A model generated the notes under the pieces. That model did not search any database and was not told the origin of the DNA. It saw nothing but the letters and a program-made list of their open reading frames with translations. Of a stretch of 20,643 nt of DNA, positions 1-10,000 are shown piece after piece. The stretch's first letter is position 1; the number at the start of each line of letters is the position of its first letter. The stretch covers positions 1-20,643 of the forward strand of contig LWCA01000674.1 in assembly GCA_001642005.1 (NCBI GenBank), written 5' to 3'. Both the position numbers and the translations under genes were made by a program. This DNA comes from Intoshia linei. Lineage: Eukaryota > Orthonectida > Rhopaluridae.

Positions 1-399
1 AAATTAAAATTAACTAAAATAAAAAATATTACTTGTAAATTTCAAATGTGATTACGAAAATTATAAATAGATTCTTTCAGATAATATTTAATAATTATTA
101 TTTTTGTAAATAAAAAATAGTGTGCAATAAGCGATAATTTGCAAAATAGAACAAATTTTGGTTCTTATGACTAGCTACTTTATTTTGAAGAATTTAGACA
201 ATTAAATTTTAATTGATAAGAAAATTTTGAATTTTATAAGCTATATATTTATTATATTAATTACATTTTTATATTCTCATTGTTAAATTATTGAATTTTA
301 AATGCGTTTATCACATACATAATTAATACATCTTAAATATTTATAAAAAAGTTCACAATAAATGCTTAAACTAAATTAGAAATTTTTAATAATATTATT
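1..399. other. AT-rich intergenic, no gene seen
   Basis: I find no open frame with coding character on either strand here. The stretch is almost pure A/T and leads into the GC-richer hAT-like end that follows. It may be the decayed interior of that element. Confidence 0.4.
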
Positions 400-464
400 T
401 CCAGCGCCCCCCTAAATTTTGAAAACGCCCCTGGGGCGCTACCGCCCACGTTGAGAACCACTAC
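400..464 (-). mobile_element. hAT-like terminal sequence
   Basis: Read on the minus strand this begins AGTGGTTCTCAACGTGGGC and continues into a GC-rich block (GGTAGCGCCCCAGGGGCG). It closely resembles the CAGTGGTTCTCAAC ends of non-autonomous hAT elements, with the first base changed to T. It stands out as a GC island in AT-rich DNA. The partner end and target duplication were not found, so the extent is uncertain. Confidence 0.45.
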
Positions 465-499
465 TCTAATGTAGATGTTCCATTTTCTTTAAAAGATTT

Positions 500-560
500 A
501 TAGGGCCTACAATTTTCATCTGACCCGGGCCTACCGCTGGCTCTGCAGGCCCCTATATAC
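500..560. mobile_element. GC-rich relic, possibly a hAT end
   Basis: A second short GC-rich island (GGGCCT, GACCCGGGCC, GCAGGCCCC) lies in AT-rich sequence. Its composition matches the subterminal regions of hAT elements nearby, but there is no clean terminal repeat or target duplication, so this is only a guess. Confidence 0.2.
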
Positions 561-837
561 ATCACCATTACATTTTTAAAAGTATTATAAATTTTTAAGT
601 TTATAATTTTTATATTTTTAATTATAAATTGCAAAAAACATAAATTTTTATGAGCGATTATTGATGGTACTTTAGCCTCAGGTGTAGCTAACGCTTAGTT
701 CATATTCATTGCCTATGATTTACGATCGTTACAATCCATTTTTAAAAAATGATCTTATCAAATGCAAATATGACCATATCAAATGCAAACATGATTTTCA
801 TTTTGCAAAAATAACTATATCAATTGAAAAAATCTGT

Positions 838-1192
838 ATAAATTTTATATACGATAGATTTTATTAAAACAAAAAATGTGATATAATTAACGGTCTGAAA
901 ATTAAAAAAAGAAGATTATTCTGATAGAGCTTATTCCAGTTGATATAAATACAAAAGCAACCCCAGAAATCTACGCATTCCCGGTGAAAAATATTTTTTA
1001 ATATATTATGAACCAATATTTTTCAAATATTTTGATTAAAATAAAAATTGAAAATGTTAATAATCATTCTACAATTTCAAAAAAAATGTGCATTCAACGT
1101 CTACACATTTCTAATAAAGAAATATGGGTGAAAATCTATAGAATTTTTTTCATTCCGGATCCGGCCCGCGGGCCGTATGTTGCCCATCCCTG
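838..1192 (-). mobile_element. Repeat R1 copy 1 with hAT-type terminus
   Basis: Positions about 838-1160 are the reverse complement of two other blocks in the window (2727-3060 and 14996-15325). Shared landmarks include GGAAATGTGTAGACGTTCA (seen here as its complement) and the CTCTATCAGAATAATCTTC stretch. On the minus strand the block starts at 1192 with CAGGGATGGGCAAC followed by a GC-rich palindromic segment (CGGCCCGCGGGCCG), a classic hAT end. The eight bases outside (1193-1200, CTTTACAA) would be one target-site duplicate, but I did not find the other end. No transposase frame is visible, so it is non-autonomous. Confidence 0.55.
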
Positions 1193-1428
1193 CTTTACAA
1201 TGTAGTTTTTATGTACAAATTTACAAGTTTAGTAAATAAAATTAAAGAGTCTACATATAGTTATATTTGTATCTGATACATTGAAATAAAAGTTGTAATA
1301 CTATGTAATTTACAACTTGCATATGTGCATAAATTATGTTAATTTATATTTTTCCAAATAAAATATCTATATAAATAAATAATTCAAAAATATATTTTAT
1401 GCCTAAAACCTAAAATAAGGAAAATAAT
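1193..1428. other. AT-rich spacer
   Basis: No coding frame, RNA gene or recognisable element seen. Confidence 0.35.
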
Positions 1429-1516
1429 AGTCACGGGTGATTCCTTGCCTATGAAACTTTTTTGCTTGCCTAAATTCGGTGCGCGGTTGATTTACCTACT
1501 CCTGTATTTCCTGTTA
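1429..1516 (-). mobile_element. Possible hAT-like end
   Basis: The minus strand reads CAGGAGTAGGTAAATCAACC followed by a GC-rich block and the internal repetition AGGCAAG. This is the layout of a hAT terminus, but the terminal bases depart from the usual consensus and no target duplication was found. Confidence 0.25.
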
Positions 1517-1690
1517 TCCGTGTTGGGCATATTTAAAATTAACGATGGAATTCAATTCGAGTGAAAATGAATCGGCTCGAATCTATTAAAAAAACTCATC
1601 TATAAAGCGTGTATAACTAATACGTTTCATACTAACTAATAATTTTAACATTTCCTTAGATAAATCCAGACAAAATATGTACTATCAATT

Positions 1691-1807
1691 TTAATTTATT
1701 TGATGTTACATGTAAAGCCAAAACTACTTAGCTATGACGACGAACAAAAATTTTCGGCTTAAAATTTATTCCAAATAAATTAAAAGTGATAGTACGTATT
1801 TTTCTGG
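1691..1807 (+). repeat. Repeat R4 copy A
   Basis: This block closely matches 14792-14902 in the same orientation. Both contain CCAAAACTACTT, a near-identical AAAAATTTTCGGC core and the end GTACGTATTTTTCTGG. In both places R4 lies upstream of a same-strand copy of R1, so R4 and R1 probably belong to one composite element. Confidence 0.65.
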
Positions 1808-1812
1808 TCTTT

Positions 1813-1837
1813 TTATCTTAGTCTAAGACTAAGATAA
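1813..1837. repeat. Perfect 12-bp-arm inverted repeat
   Basis: TTATCTTAGTCT and its exact reverse complement AGACTAAGATAA are separated by one A. The palindrome sits six bases past the end of repeat R4 copy A and has no counterpart in copy B. Confidence 0.8.
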
Positions 1838-2324
1838 CTGGTTAACCAACGCGGATCAGTGTTATAATGTCAGAAAATGAACTAAAATTTACGTAAATAA
1901 ATGAGAAGAATTTAAAATAAAGTGCGTTTTTTACGCATTATGCAGTGTTGCCAAAAATTTGTATTTTTAAATCTCTGATAAATTAGAATAAACAGACATA
2001 AAATGTTAGCTTAACTACTTTATATAAGTCAGGATAAAAAAAATTAAATTTTATACAACTATTTTTTATAATCTTTTAGAATAATCGAATAATGTTTTGC
2101 TGATAAATTTGAATTTTTCGTTTTAAACCATATAATCAAAATGAATGCTAAATTAAGAAATAATTATAGTAAAACAATACATCTTCATGATTTGTTTGCT
2201 TGCATTTGCAACGCGGAGTGCACGACCTGGAGATTGTAGGTAAAAACGGCACAACTTAAATAATTAAAATTACATAGCAATGAAAATACAATTATATTGA
2301 TATGATCAAAAGTAGAACTTGAGA

Positions 2325-2402
2325 TTAAATTTTTTTGTAATATGGTTTGTATAAAAAATTAATTTTAATATTTCAGTTTTAACTTAGGTCTGTAGTGGAT
2401 GA
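2325..2402 (+). repeat. Repeat R3 copy A
   Basis: This matches 9818-9897 in the same orientation. The shared core runs from TTTTTTTGTAAT through AATATTTCAGTTTTAACTT to GGTCTGTAGTGGATGA. A 60-codon ATG frame starts at the end of the block (2399), but it has low-complexity content and no recognisable family, so I do not call it a gene. Confidence 0.6.
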
Positions 2403-2594
2403 ATTCTATAAAATCTAATAATAATAATAAGAATGAAACTGATATAAGTCAAATGTTAAGTGAAATTGCGTTACATCAGTGTAGTTTCAGTATTTCATTG
2501 CTATGTAATTATAATTATTTAAGTTATGCCGTTTTTGTAGATTACCGACGTGGACGTGAGGTTGACTGTGTACAAATATGATCATTGGACTCAG

Positions 2595-2639
2595 CGGAAA
2601 TTGAAATTAAAAAAAAAGTTTTGTTATATTCAATTTCCG
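2595..2639. repeat. Inverted repeat, 11-bp arms
   Basis: CGGAAATTGAA (2595-2605) and TTCAATTTCCG (2629-2639) are exact complements around a 23-nt A/T-rich loop, within the insertion that separates R4 from R1. Confidence 0.6.
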
Positions 2640-2726
2640 AGTTAACCTTTTCAAAACCGAATTAATTATATACGACTTACGAAGTATATTAAGCTTATAC
2701 ATTTTAAACAAAATGTTTTGAAAATG

Positions 2727-3060
2727 AAAAAAATTCCGAAGGAATGAACTATATATATTTTCACCTATATTTTTTTATTGGAAATGTGTAGACGTTCAAT
2801 GCACATTTTTTTGAAATTGTAGAATGATTATTTACATTTTCAATTTTTATTTTTATCGAAATATTTGAAAAATATTGGTTCATAATATATTAAAAAATAT
2901 TTTTCACCGGGAATGCGTAGATTTCTGGGGTTGAAATTTTGTATTTATATTACATTATTGTAGGATCAATATTTACATTTTCAATTTTTATTTTACATTG
3001 TTAATCGAAATATTTGAAAAATATTGATATATTAAAAATTATTTTTTATCGGGAATGCGT
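2727..3060 (+). repeat. Repeat R1 copy 2
   Basis: This is a plus-orientation copy of R1, matching 14996-15325 directly and 838-1160 inverted. Landmarks are AAAAAAATTCCGAAGGAATG, GGAAATGTGTAGACGTTCA and the GGGAATGCGTAGATTTCTGG motif. The last part, about 2962-3060, is a partial internal duplication of the segment just before it (AATATTTGAAAAATATTG and GGGAATGCGTA each occur twice). Confidence 0.7.
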
Positions 3061-3098
3061 ACTTTATATTATATTTACTATTAATACGTAATTCTCAT

Positions 3099-3215
3099 AA
3101 GATTATATTAAATGGGATGATTGAATGAAATATGCTGAAAATTTTAAATTCGTTTACAATCATGTAAACTTTCGTATTCACCTGTTGAGGTGACCAGTCA
3201 CCCCATGAGAAGCAA
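3099..3215 (-). mobile_element. Repeat R2 copy, hAT-like end
   Basis: The minus strand reads GCTTCTCATGGGGTGACTGG followed by TCACCTCAACAGG, then TTTACATGATTG and GCATATTTCATTCAAT. The same order of motifs occurs on the plus strand at 5848-5970. The terminus resembles CAGTGCTTCTCA hAT ends. The core GGTGACTGGTCACC has inverted 6-bp arms. Confidence 0.5.
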
Positions 3216-3358
3216 TGCATTAATCCTACTGTTTCTATTCATTCCGATTCAGATAAATGAAAAATGTGGTGTTAATTTATATGAGTGAATTAAGGATTAA
3301 TTTTAATTAAAATTATTAATTAAAACTTGCTGATATTAAAATTTCATGAAAACTATTT

Positions 3359-3772
3359 TATTAGACCATGGTTGCCAACTACATTATTTTCCCCCTGAAA
3401 ATTCGGGTTTTCTAATTGAACTTCGGGCTCAGGGTTAAGTGATATTTCTCAGGGTAATTTAATTATTTTAATCAAAATCATTAGATCAGACATAATTTAT
3501 TTATATTCTATAATTTTTTTCTCTAATAACAAAAATATAATTGTCGAAAATAATTGATTTTGTCTTTTGTTTTTTTTATTTAAAGTATTCATCATGAAGT
3601 CATTTTGAAATTTGCAATAAAAATTGTGTGTAAACTGTTATTATTTTTTGAAAAAGACACCCTAAAGTAAAAGAAGGCCCACAAAAAATTTTAACTTTTT
3701 TCTGCGCTTCAGCCATGCTTCACTCAAAACTCAGGGTTAAGAATAATTAATGTTGGCAACCCTGTATTAGAC
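3359..3772. mobile_element. Intact hAT MITE with 8-bp TSD
   Basis: The element occupies 3367-3764 (398 bp). Its left end is CATGGTTGCCAAC and its right end GTTGGCAACCCTG, giving 13-bp terminal inverted repeats with one mismatch. The flanking TATTAGAC at 3359-3366 and 3765-3772 is an exact 8-bp target-site duplication, the hallmark of hAT transposition. Subterminal copies of CTCAGGGTTAAG occur near both ends, typical of transposase-binding repeats. There is no coding capacity, so it was mobilised by a hAT transposase supplied elsewhere. Confidence 0.85.
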
Positions 3773-3896
3773 CTAAAATTTAGGTCCAGAGTAAACTTTC
3801 TCAATGTCGAAGTAAATTTTGATCGGCCGTAGTATCAATGAGAAAACTAGCATTGTGGCTAAATTGGTGGAAAGGTTGTGCACCCCTGCTTTAGAC
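3773..3896 (-). mobile_element. hAT-like terminus next to the MITE
   Basis: The minus strand from 3888 reads CAGGGGTGCACAACCTTTCC, a typical hAT end. The next eight bases outside (3889-3896, CTTTAGAC) could be one target duplicate, but the matching left end was not identified. The 398-bp MITE may have inserted inside this older element. Confidence 0.45.
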
Positions 3897-4025
3897 GTAC
3901 AATATGTAAATTTATTTTTCAAAATAATTTATCTATAAATTCAATTTAAAGAATAATTTATATTAAAATTACATGGGATAACCAGGTTACAAAATTTTTT
4001 TAGAAAATATACAATACAATAAGAG

Positions 4026-4093
4026 ATGAATCATTTCAAAAATGATATTGAAATGGAAATAAATTGTTTTTTAGAAAATGCACCATGTAGTAG
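4026..4093 (+). CDS. R3HCC1L: R3HCC1L-like exon 1 (start)
   Basis: The frame begins MNHFKNDIEMEINCFLENAP and stays open to the donor AG|GTAAAT at 4094. A TAA lies in frame six bases upstream of the ATG, so this is either the true start or an exon with a nearby acceptor. TTTTTTTAG at 4003 could end a 5'UTR intron. The exon ends with two bases (AG) completed by A of exon 2 to give Arg. Confidence 0.5.
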
Positions 4094-7000
4094 GTAAATT
4101 GCAATAATTTAAAAAATATTTTCAAAATCTATTTGACCCCTTGCTTACCCAAGCTTTGGTCTATGAATTTTCAAAATTTAAATTAAAATTTATCTTAAAT
4201 ATATTTGCACATACCATAATTTCAATTTTTAGTATTCTTATTTTCCAACCTTTATCACCAGCAAATCGATTTTATGTTCACAAAATTATTAGTACGATAC
4301 AAAACCTAGAATCAAAAAGCATTGGATTTGGTAATGATAGACGTGCCATCGTAATTAAAAGGTTTAATAATTTAAATTACTGTTATTTTAGTCAGTTTTG
4401 TTGTTTCAAATACTTTTAAAATTTATGTATGAGGGAAATTTACAATGAGGGACAAAATAATTTTGTTAACGGGTTATCGATTTTTTGTGTGACAATACTT
4501 ACACATATACTGAGTTTATTATAATTTTTAAAGACGCTGAATTTCGTATATATACGAAAATATCTACCAATTAATTTAATATAAAATTTATTGCGAGTCA
4601 CCTGCGATTTTCAGGTAACCAGGTAAATATTTTTGGTTTGATAATTATTAGAAATACAGTGAAACCTCTTTATAAACAAACCCCTCTATAAACAAATTAT
4701 CATGCTTTTAAAAATATATCAATCTTATATAATTTGTTTATTACATTTTTACATGTTAAAGTTTACGTTTTTTAGAATTTTTATGACACTTATCACGCTT
4801 TTTTGATACTCCAAAAAACAAATTGGTCGTTAAATTTTCAAAATCGTTTGTTTATATAAGGTTTCACTGTATTAATATTTTACATACATACAATCTGTGT
4901 ACTTTTTTTGATGCCTTTCATTTGATCCAGAATAGCTGGTATAGATTATAATCATTTAATTTTAGATATTTGTGTCATGATGAACTTGGTAAAAATTACT
5001 TGGATCAGGAAAAAATACAAACCAACATATATCAACGTGATTTCGATTCAAACAATTATGGTAATGTTTAAAATGTAATATTGACAATCTAGGACATGTT
5101 TTTTAGAACAGCAATTCTGAATAGTTTGAGGTATTCGTTTTATCATGATTAGAGAAGCGTATGGACTTTGATATCATTGGTCCCCAAAAAATTTATCAAA
5201 GTTTTTTAAGGGATTGTTCCATATATCATAAATTAAAAGTATCTGTATCATCCTTGCATATTATTGATTTTGATATTACATGTATTCATAAATTTTTTTT
5301 AAGAAATAACCCATTGTATATCATGTGTGTATACTGGGGCTGTTCGTTTTTTACAAAAATTGATTTTTGTTGAAAATACCTTATCCCACGTTGAAGAGGG
5401 TACTTAAAAACCCCTTAAAAATATATTTTTAGAAAAATTTACCGTAAAAACATTAAGGTGTTTTTCTTTTTAAGGTTTGTCGCGTGCTTTTTCCCGTTTT
5501 CTTAATTGGCGCCAAAAATTATATTTTAAACATGGATACTAGTGTATAAACAACAATGTGGTTTACAATTATATATTACCGTTAATAGATAATATATCAG
5601 ATGCAAAAACTTATGAATCTGTTCGAAAATTTACTCAATATCTGTATCCTGACTATATAAATCCAGAATATTTTTTGGAGGTAATTTTTGTCATTTTATA
5701 CGTAATATATTTACAATTTTTTTGTCATCATGAATTGTGTTTCATACCAGTAATCGTTAAAACCTCGTAAAAGTTAGTACAGAGGTGGGAAAGCATTTAC
5801 TGTTCGAATGCCGGACTGAAGTCCCCAAAAAATTTAATAATATACAGCAGTGCTTCTCATAGTGTGACTGGTCACCCTCAAGGGGTGAATAATTTTATTA
5901 GGGATGAATACGATTATTTTACATGATTGGGGTGAATCATAAATTTGTAGCATATTTTATTCAATTTAATAAACTTTTATGAAAAAAAAACCAAAATTTT
6001 ACTAAACGTTAGAGAAAAAATACCCTTTTACCAATATGTTTTTAAAGAATCTCTCTAATTATCTTTATCCCAAAAGAAAAAACCTAATTTTAGCATCCCT
6101 TAAGGAAAAAACCGCTTTTACCAATTTTTTTCTGAAAAATCCCAATTTACCAAAAATTAATATTCTAAAAATAATATAATAAATAAAATAATTCAAATTG
6201 TTCAGAAGGCCGCACTTTACCACATCTGGGTTAGTATATTAACTTTAATTTAACTTAATTTATTTCATTATAAATTAGATTTATAATGAATTTCAACAAT
6301 TTTCTTTTTACCGAACCAAATTAGATCTGAAAAAATACGAAGACATCACCGTCCAACGTAATATGTTTATATTAACTAGCTTGGCTGTTATTCACTTTTT
6401 ACGAACAGTACCTAGCTGCCGAGGGCGAATTTTTTTTAATTACATGTATACCAAAATGTTAAATTTAAAAAAATCTTGCATAAATATCTCACAATTGAAA
6501 AACTAATTTTTCGAAATTATACAATTCTTTTCATTTTTTAAAAAAGGTCATTTGAGGTTTTAATCGCGAAGGGGCCAATTTCACTTTGAAAGACGGAAAA
6601 AAACTGAGTTGAATTTGTTTTCTCATCAAATGTTTACACACATTTTATCAACAATTACTTTATATTATAAGGATTTAATTTGATAAATTTACTGATACAT
6701 TTTAATACGATTTATAAATACCACGTATCATTTTATATAAAATTATCTCGTTATCAAACTTGGTGACACGAGTTGGTAGTTTGGGAGAAATAAAACATTT
6801 TTATAAAAAAAAGTATAAATTAATAATCTTTTATTAAAATTTAGTTTATAAAATTGTAATAAATTAATTCCTTGTATTGATAACTACTGTCAGAGGGTTT
6901 AAAATAAATTTATGAATTATTTGGTTAGCCGGTTTAACATAACTTATTTATAGATCAATTTATATCAAAAATTTAGACGCTACTTGTACAATTAATCCAT

Positions 7001-10000
7001 ATGATCGATTAATCGAGATTTACGATTTTCCGAAAAGTTTTGTGTCGCAAGATATTTTATCACAGTTTGAAGATTTTAAGTAATTTATTATTCATGTATA
7101 AATAATATTTATATTTATTAAATATTAACATAGTTATAATTAATTAATGTTATTTTTCTATTGACATGTGAATTAAATTTTTTTCAGTTTCGTTTTTTTG
7201 TTGTACTGTTATTTGTTACATAAATAAATCCATTGTTATATCCTTAGTAAGTATCCTTACTTATTTAATATGCTGTGCAATATTTGTTTGTGTGTGTTAC
7301 CGTTTATTTCAATAACTACCAGCTTAGAATTTTATAAAGTCCACATTTCAATTACAGTTTTTTTCGGGGGTTTTAGCATTATAAATTTCAACCTCCCAAA
7401 CTCACATCTTACGGGTCAAAAAGCCCAATTTTTTTTTTTAAATCAAACGACTTCGATAGTTTAAAAAAATATATACTCTGATGCGGATTTTAAAATCATA
7501 AATTTAAATTTAAAAAAAATATTATTTCAGGACCAAAACCCACAAATTACCCTTTTTTTTAATAAAAAAAAAAACTAGAATTTAAAAAAATTTGACTTAA
7601 AATGACTGCTTTAAAAAAATATGTAACTTATAATTTTAGATTGTAAATGAAATAAAAATTAACGGTAAATTCAACAATTTTCTCTAACATTGGAGAAATA
7701 GTTGAAATTAACGATGGAAACACAAAAATTAAAGAACTTAATCGATTTGTTTTTAAGGGGACTGAGAACTAAAACATTGTGACCTATTCTAATGAAAAAA
7801 TTCAATTATATTATAGTCAATTTAAAATTTTAAATTTATTCTTTTTAAATTATTGGTCCGTTTAACTCTGACGCAACAGTACTGAGATGTACTACATTTA
7901 TTAAATTTATAAAATATTTTAAATTTAGAGAAAAAAATGTTTATGTTCGTTGGGTGGACGACAACCACGCCATAGGAATATTTTCAGCTGTTATATATGG
8001 TAAATTTTAAATTTGAAAAAAATGAAGTACAAGATTTTTTATTTTACAATGGACAATTCATAATTATGAAATCAGTTTTAATGTATTCGTCAGATAATTA
8101 TAATCATGGTAATATAAAAATTTGTTAGTATTTCTATATTTCCCAACTACTGCATATGAAGTACAATTGTATATGCCACGAATAGTGTTAATACAATTAT
8201 TATTTTTATTGATACAGCGTTTGTCAACCGCAATTTTTTATATATATATATATTGTTGCAAATATATAAGAAGTAACGATTTTCATGTCTGTGAAAGGTT
8301 TTGTTAAAATTTAATTTAGTTGTCACCTTTTACATGTCCACAAGAGTGAAAAGGTTGGCATGTCAATTTTGGAAAGGCTATGCTAATATATTGAAATTAA
8401 CAAAATATTAAAATGTTGGGTATTTTTCAATATTAAATACATCTTTACTTCTCTAATTACTATAATTGACTATAATTTACATTGACGCCATTCTCTAGAA
8501 CAGTAATTCCGATTAAAATAGTGTACGGACCCTATTTCAAAATAATTTTTTTTATTGGATCCCAAAGAAAACATAAATATAAAATATTTATGAAATACAG
8601 TATTCTCTCTATAACTCGCCATTCTTGGTATTTAGAAAAATTTAGCGTGATAGAGAATTTAAAACTATAAAAACAGTACATCAAACCTTTAAACGAAAGG
8701 TTAAATTGTAATAAAATGTAAATTGTGATACAAATTGTAAAATTGAATACAAAATAATTAAAATCTATCTTATCAAAAAATCTCTTTTTACAACTGAAAT
8801 TAATTAATTATTTTTATAATTCAATATTTTCTAAAAATTACATTTGAATTAAAAAATGAGTTTACTAGATAGTAAATCAGTGAATAGAATAAAATTTTTA
8901 ACAAAACAATTTTTTGTTAGCGTAATATACATATTCCCCTTTTTAAAATAAATGACTTATCCATCTGCATTATTAAACTTTCTATTTTACGATTTAGAAG
9001 CATTTTAAATTTCAACGTGATTTAAAATTTAAGTACATACAGAAAAATGTAAAATCGTAACTAATTTTGAAAACTGGTTTTAAAAATTTATAACGAGTTA
9101 TAGAATAAAATGTTACTATTTCTATATTACAGTAATAATTATTTGTCGAATTGTGGAGAGAATACTGTATTAAAGGTTGTTTCTCATAAAATTTGGTAAA
9201 ATTGTGTTTTTCAAAAAAATGTTGGAAAAGGGATTTTTCCATTATGGGTTGGTAATATTGGATTTTTTATTTTGAGTTTTAGATTAGAAAGTTATTGCTC
9301 ATAAGATTTAGTAAAATCGTTGTTTTCAAAAAAAAATATTGTATAAAAAGGATTTTTTGCTGAGGGTTTGAAATGGTATTTTTTATTATATTATATTAAT
9401 GGTGGGATTTTTGAAATATTAATGTAGTGGTCGTTTAGGCTTTAGGATAAAATTATAACATCTGGCAACTCTGAATAAATATTAAAAATTCTCCTATCAA
9501 TATGAACAAAAGTTGATAAAATTTTTTTAATTTTTAATTTGAATCTCGCGGACCCCAGGCATATAGTTTTGAATTTGAAGGGGTACAGGGACTCCAATCG
9601 GGAATCAGCACTCTAGAGCGACATAATCATGTTATTGATTTTTTAGAATTAGAACATGTTTTTAAAAATTTTGTAGAGATTTTAAGTGAATATTTTTTTC
9701 TACCAATTTTTAATGGTGTGCATTTATCGTGTCAGTATTTACTATAATAAAATAATATTAATTGACATAATTTGTTCTCAAAAAAATATTCTCTGGTGTG
9801 AACACCATAGAATATTTCTAATTTTTTTGTAATTTGGTTTTTAAGTATAATATGGTATCTTAATATTTCAGTTTTAACTTGGGTCTGTAGTGGATGATAT
9901 TATATAAAGTATTTCATAAGATTAACCTCACAAGATAATAATAAAGACAAGAGAGAGATATAAAATAATTTATTCTAATAAAACATTTATAAAATAAATT

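Noticed and set aside
2141-2242. 33-codon frame (MNAKLRNNYSKTIHLHDLFA..) in slightly GC-richer DNA
   Set aside because: Too short to judge, ends in TAG directly before GTAAAA, and does not join the R3HCC1L-like model in any way I can support.
2399-2581. 60-codon ATG frame downstream of repeat R3
   Set aside because: Asparagine-rich low-complexity start, no family motif, and it begins at the edge of a repeat; no splice or promoter support.
4141-4419. 92-codon frame starting at TTG
   Set aside because: No ATG, lies in intron 1 of the R3HCC1L-like gene, and its composition follows local base bias.
5161-5373. 70-codon frame
   Set aside because: Non-ATG or weak start and no motif; falls in intron 2 between exons joined in phase.
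9012-9242. 76-codon minus frame
   Set aside because: Spans the right end of a MITE and the start of a tandem duplication; no motif.
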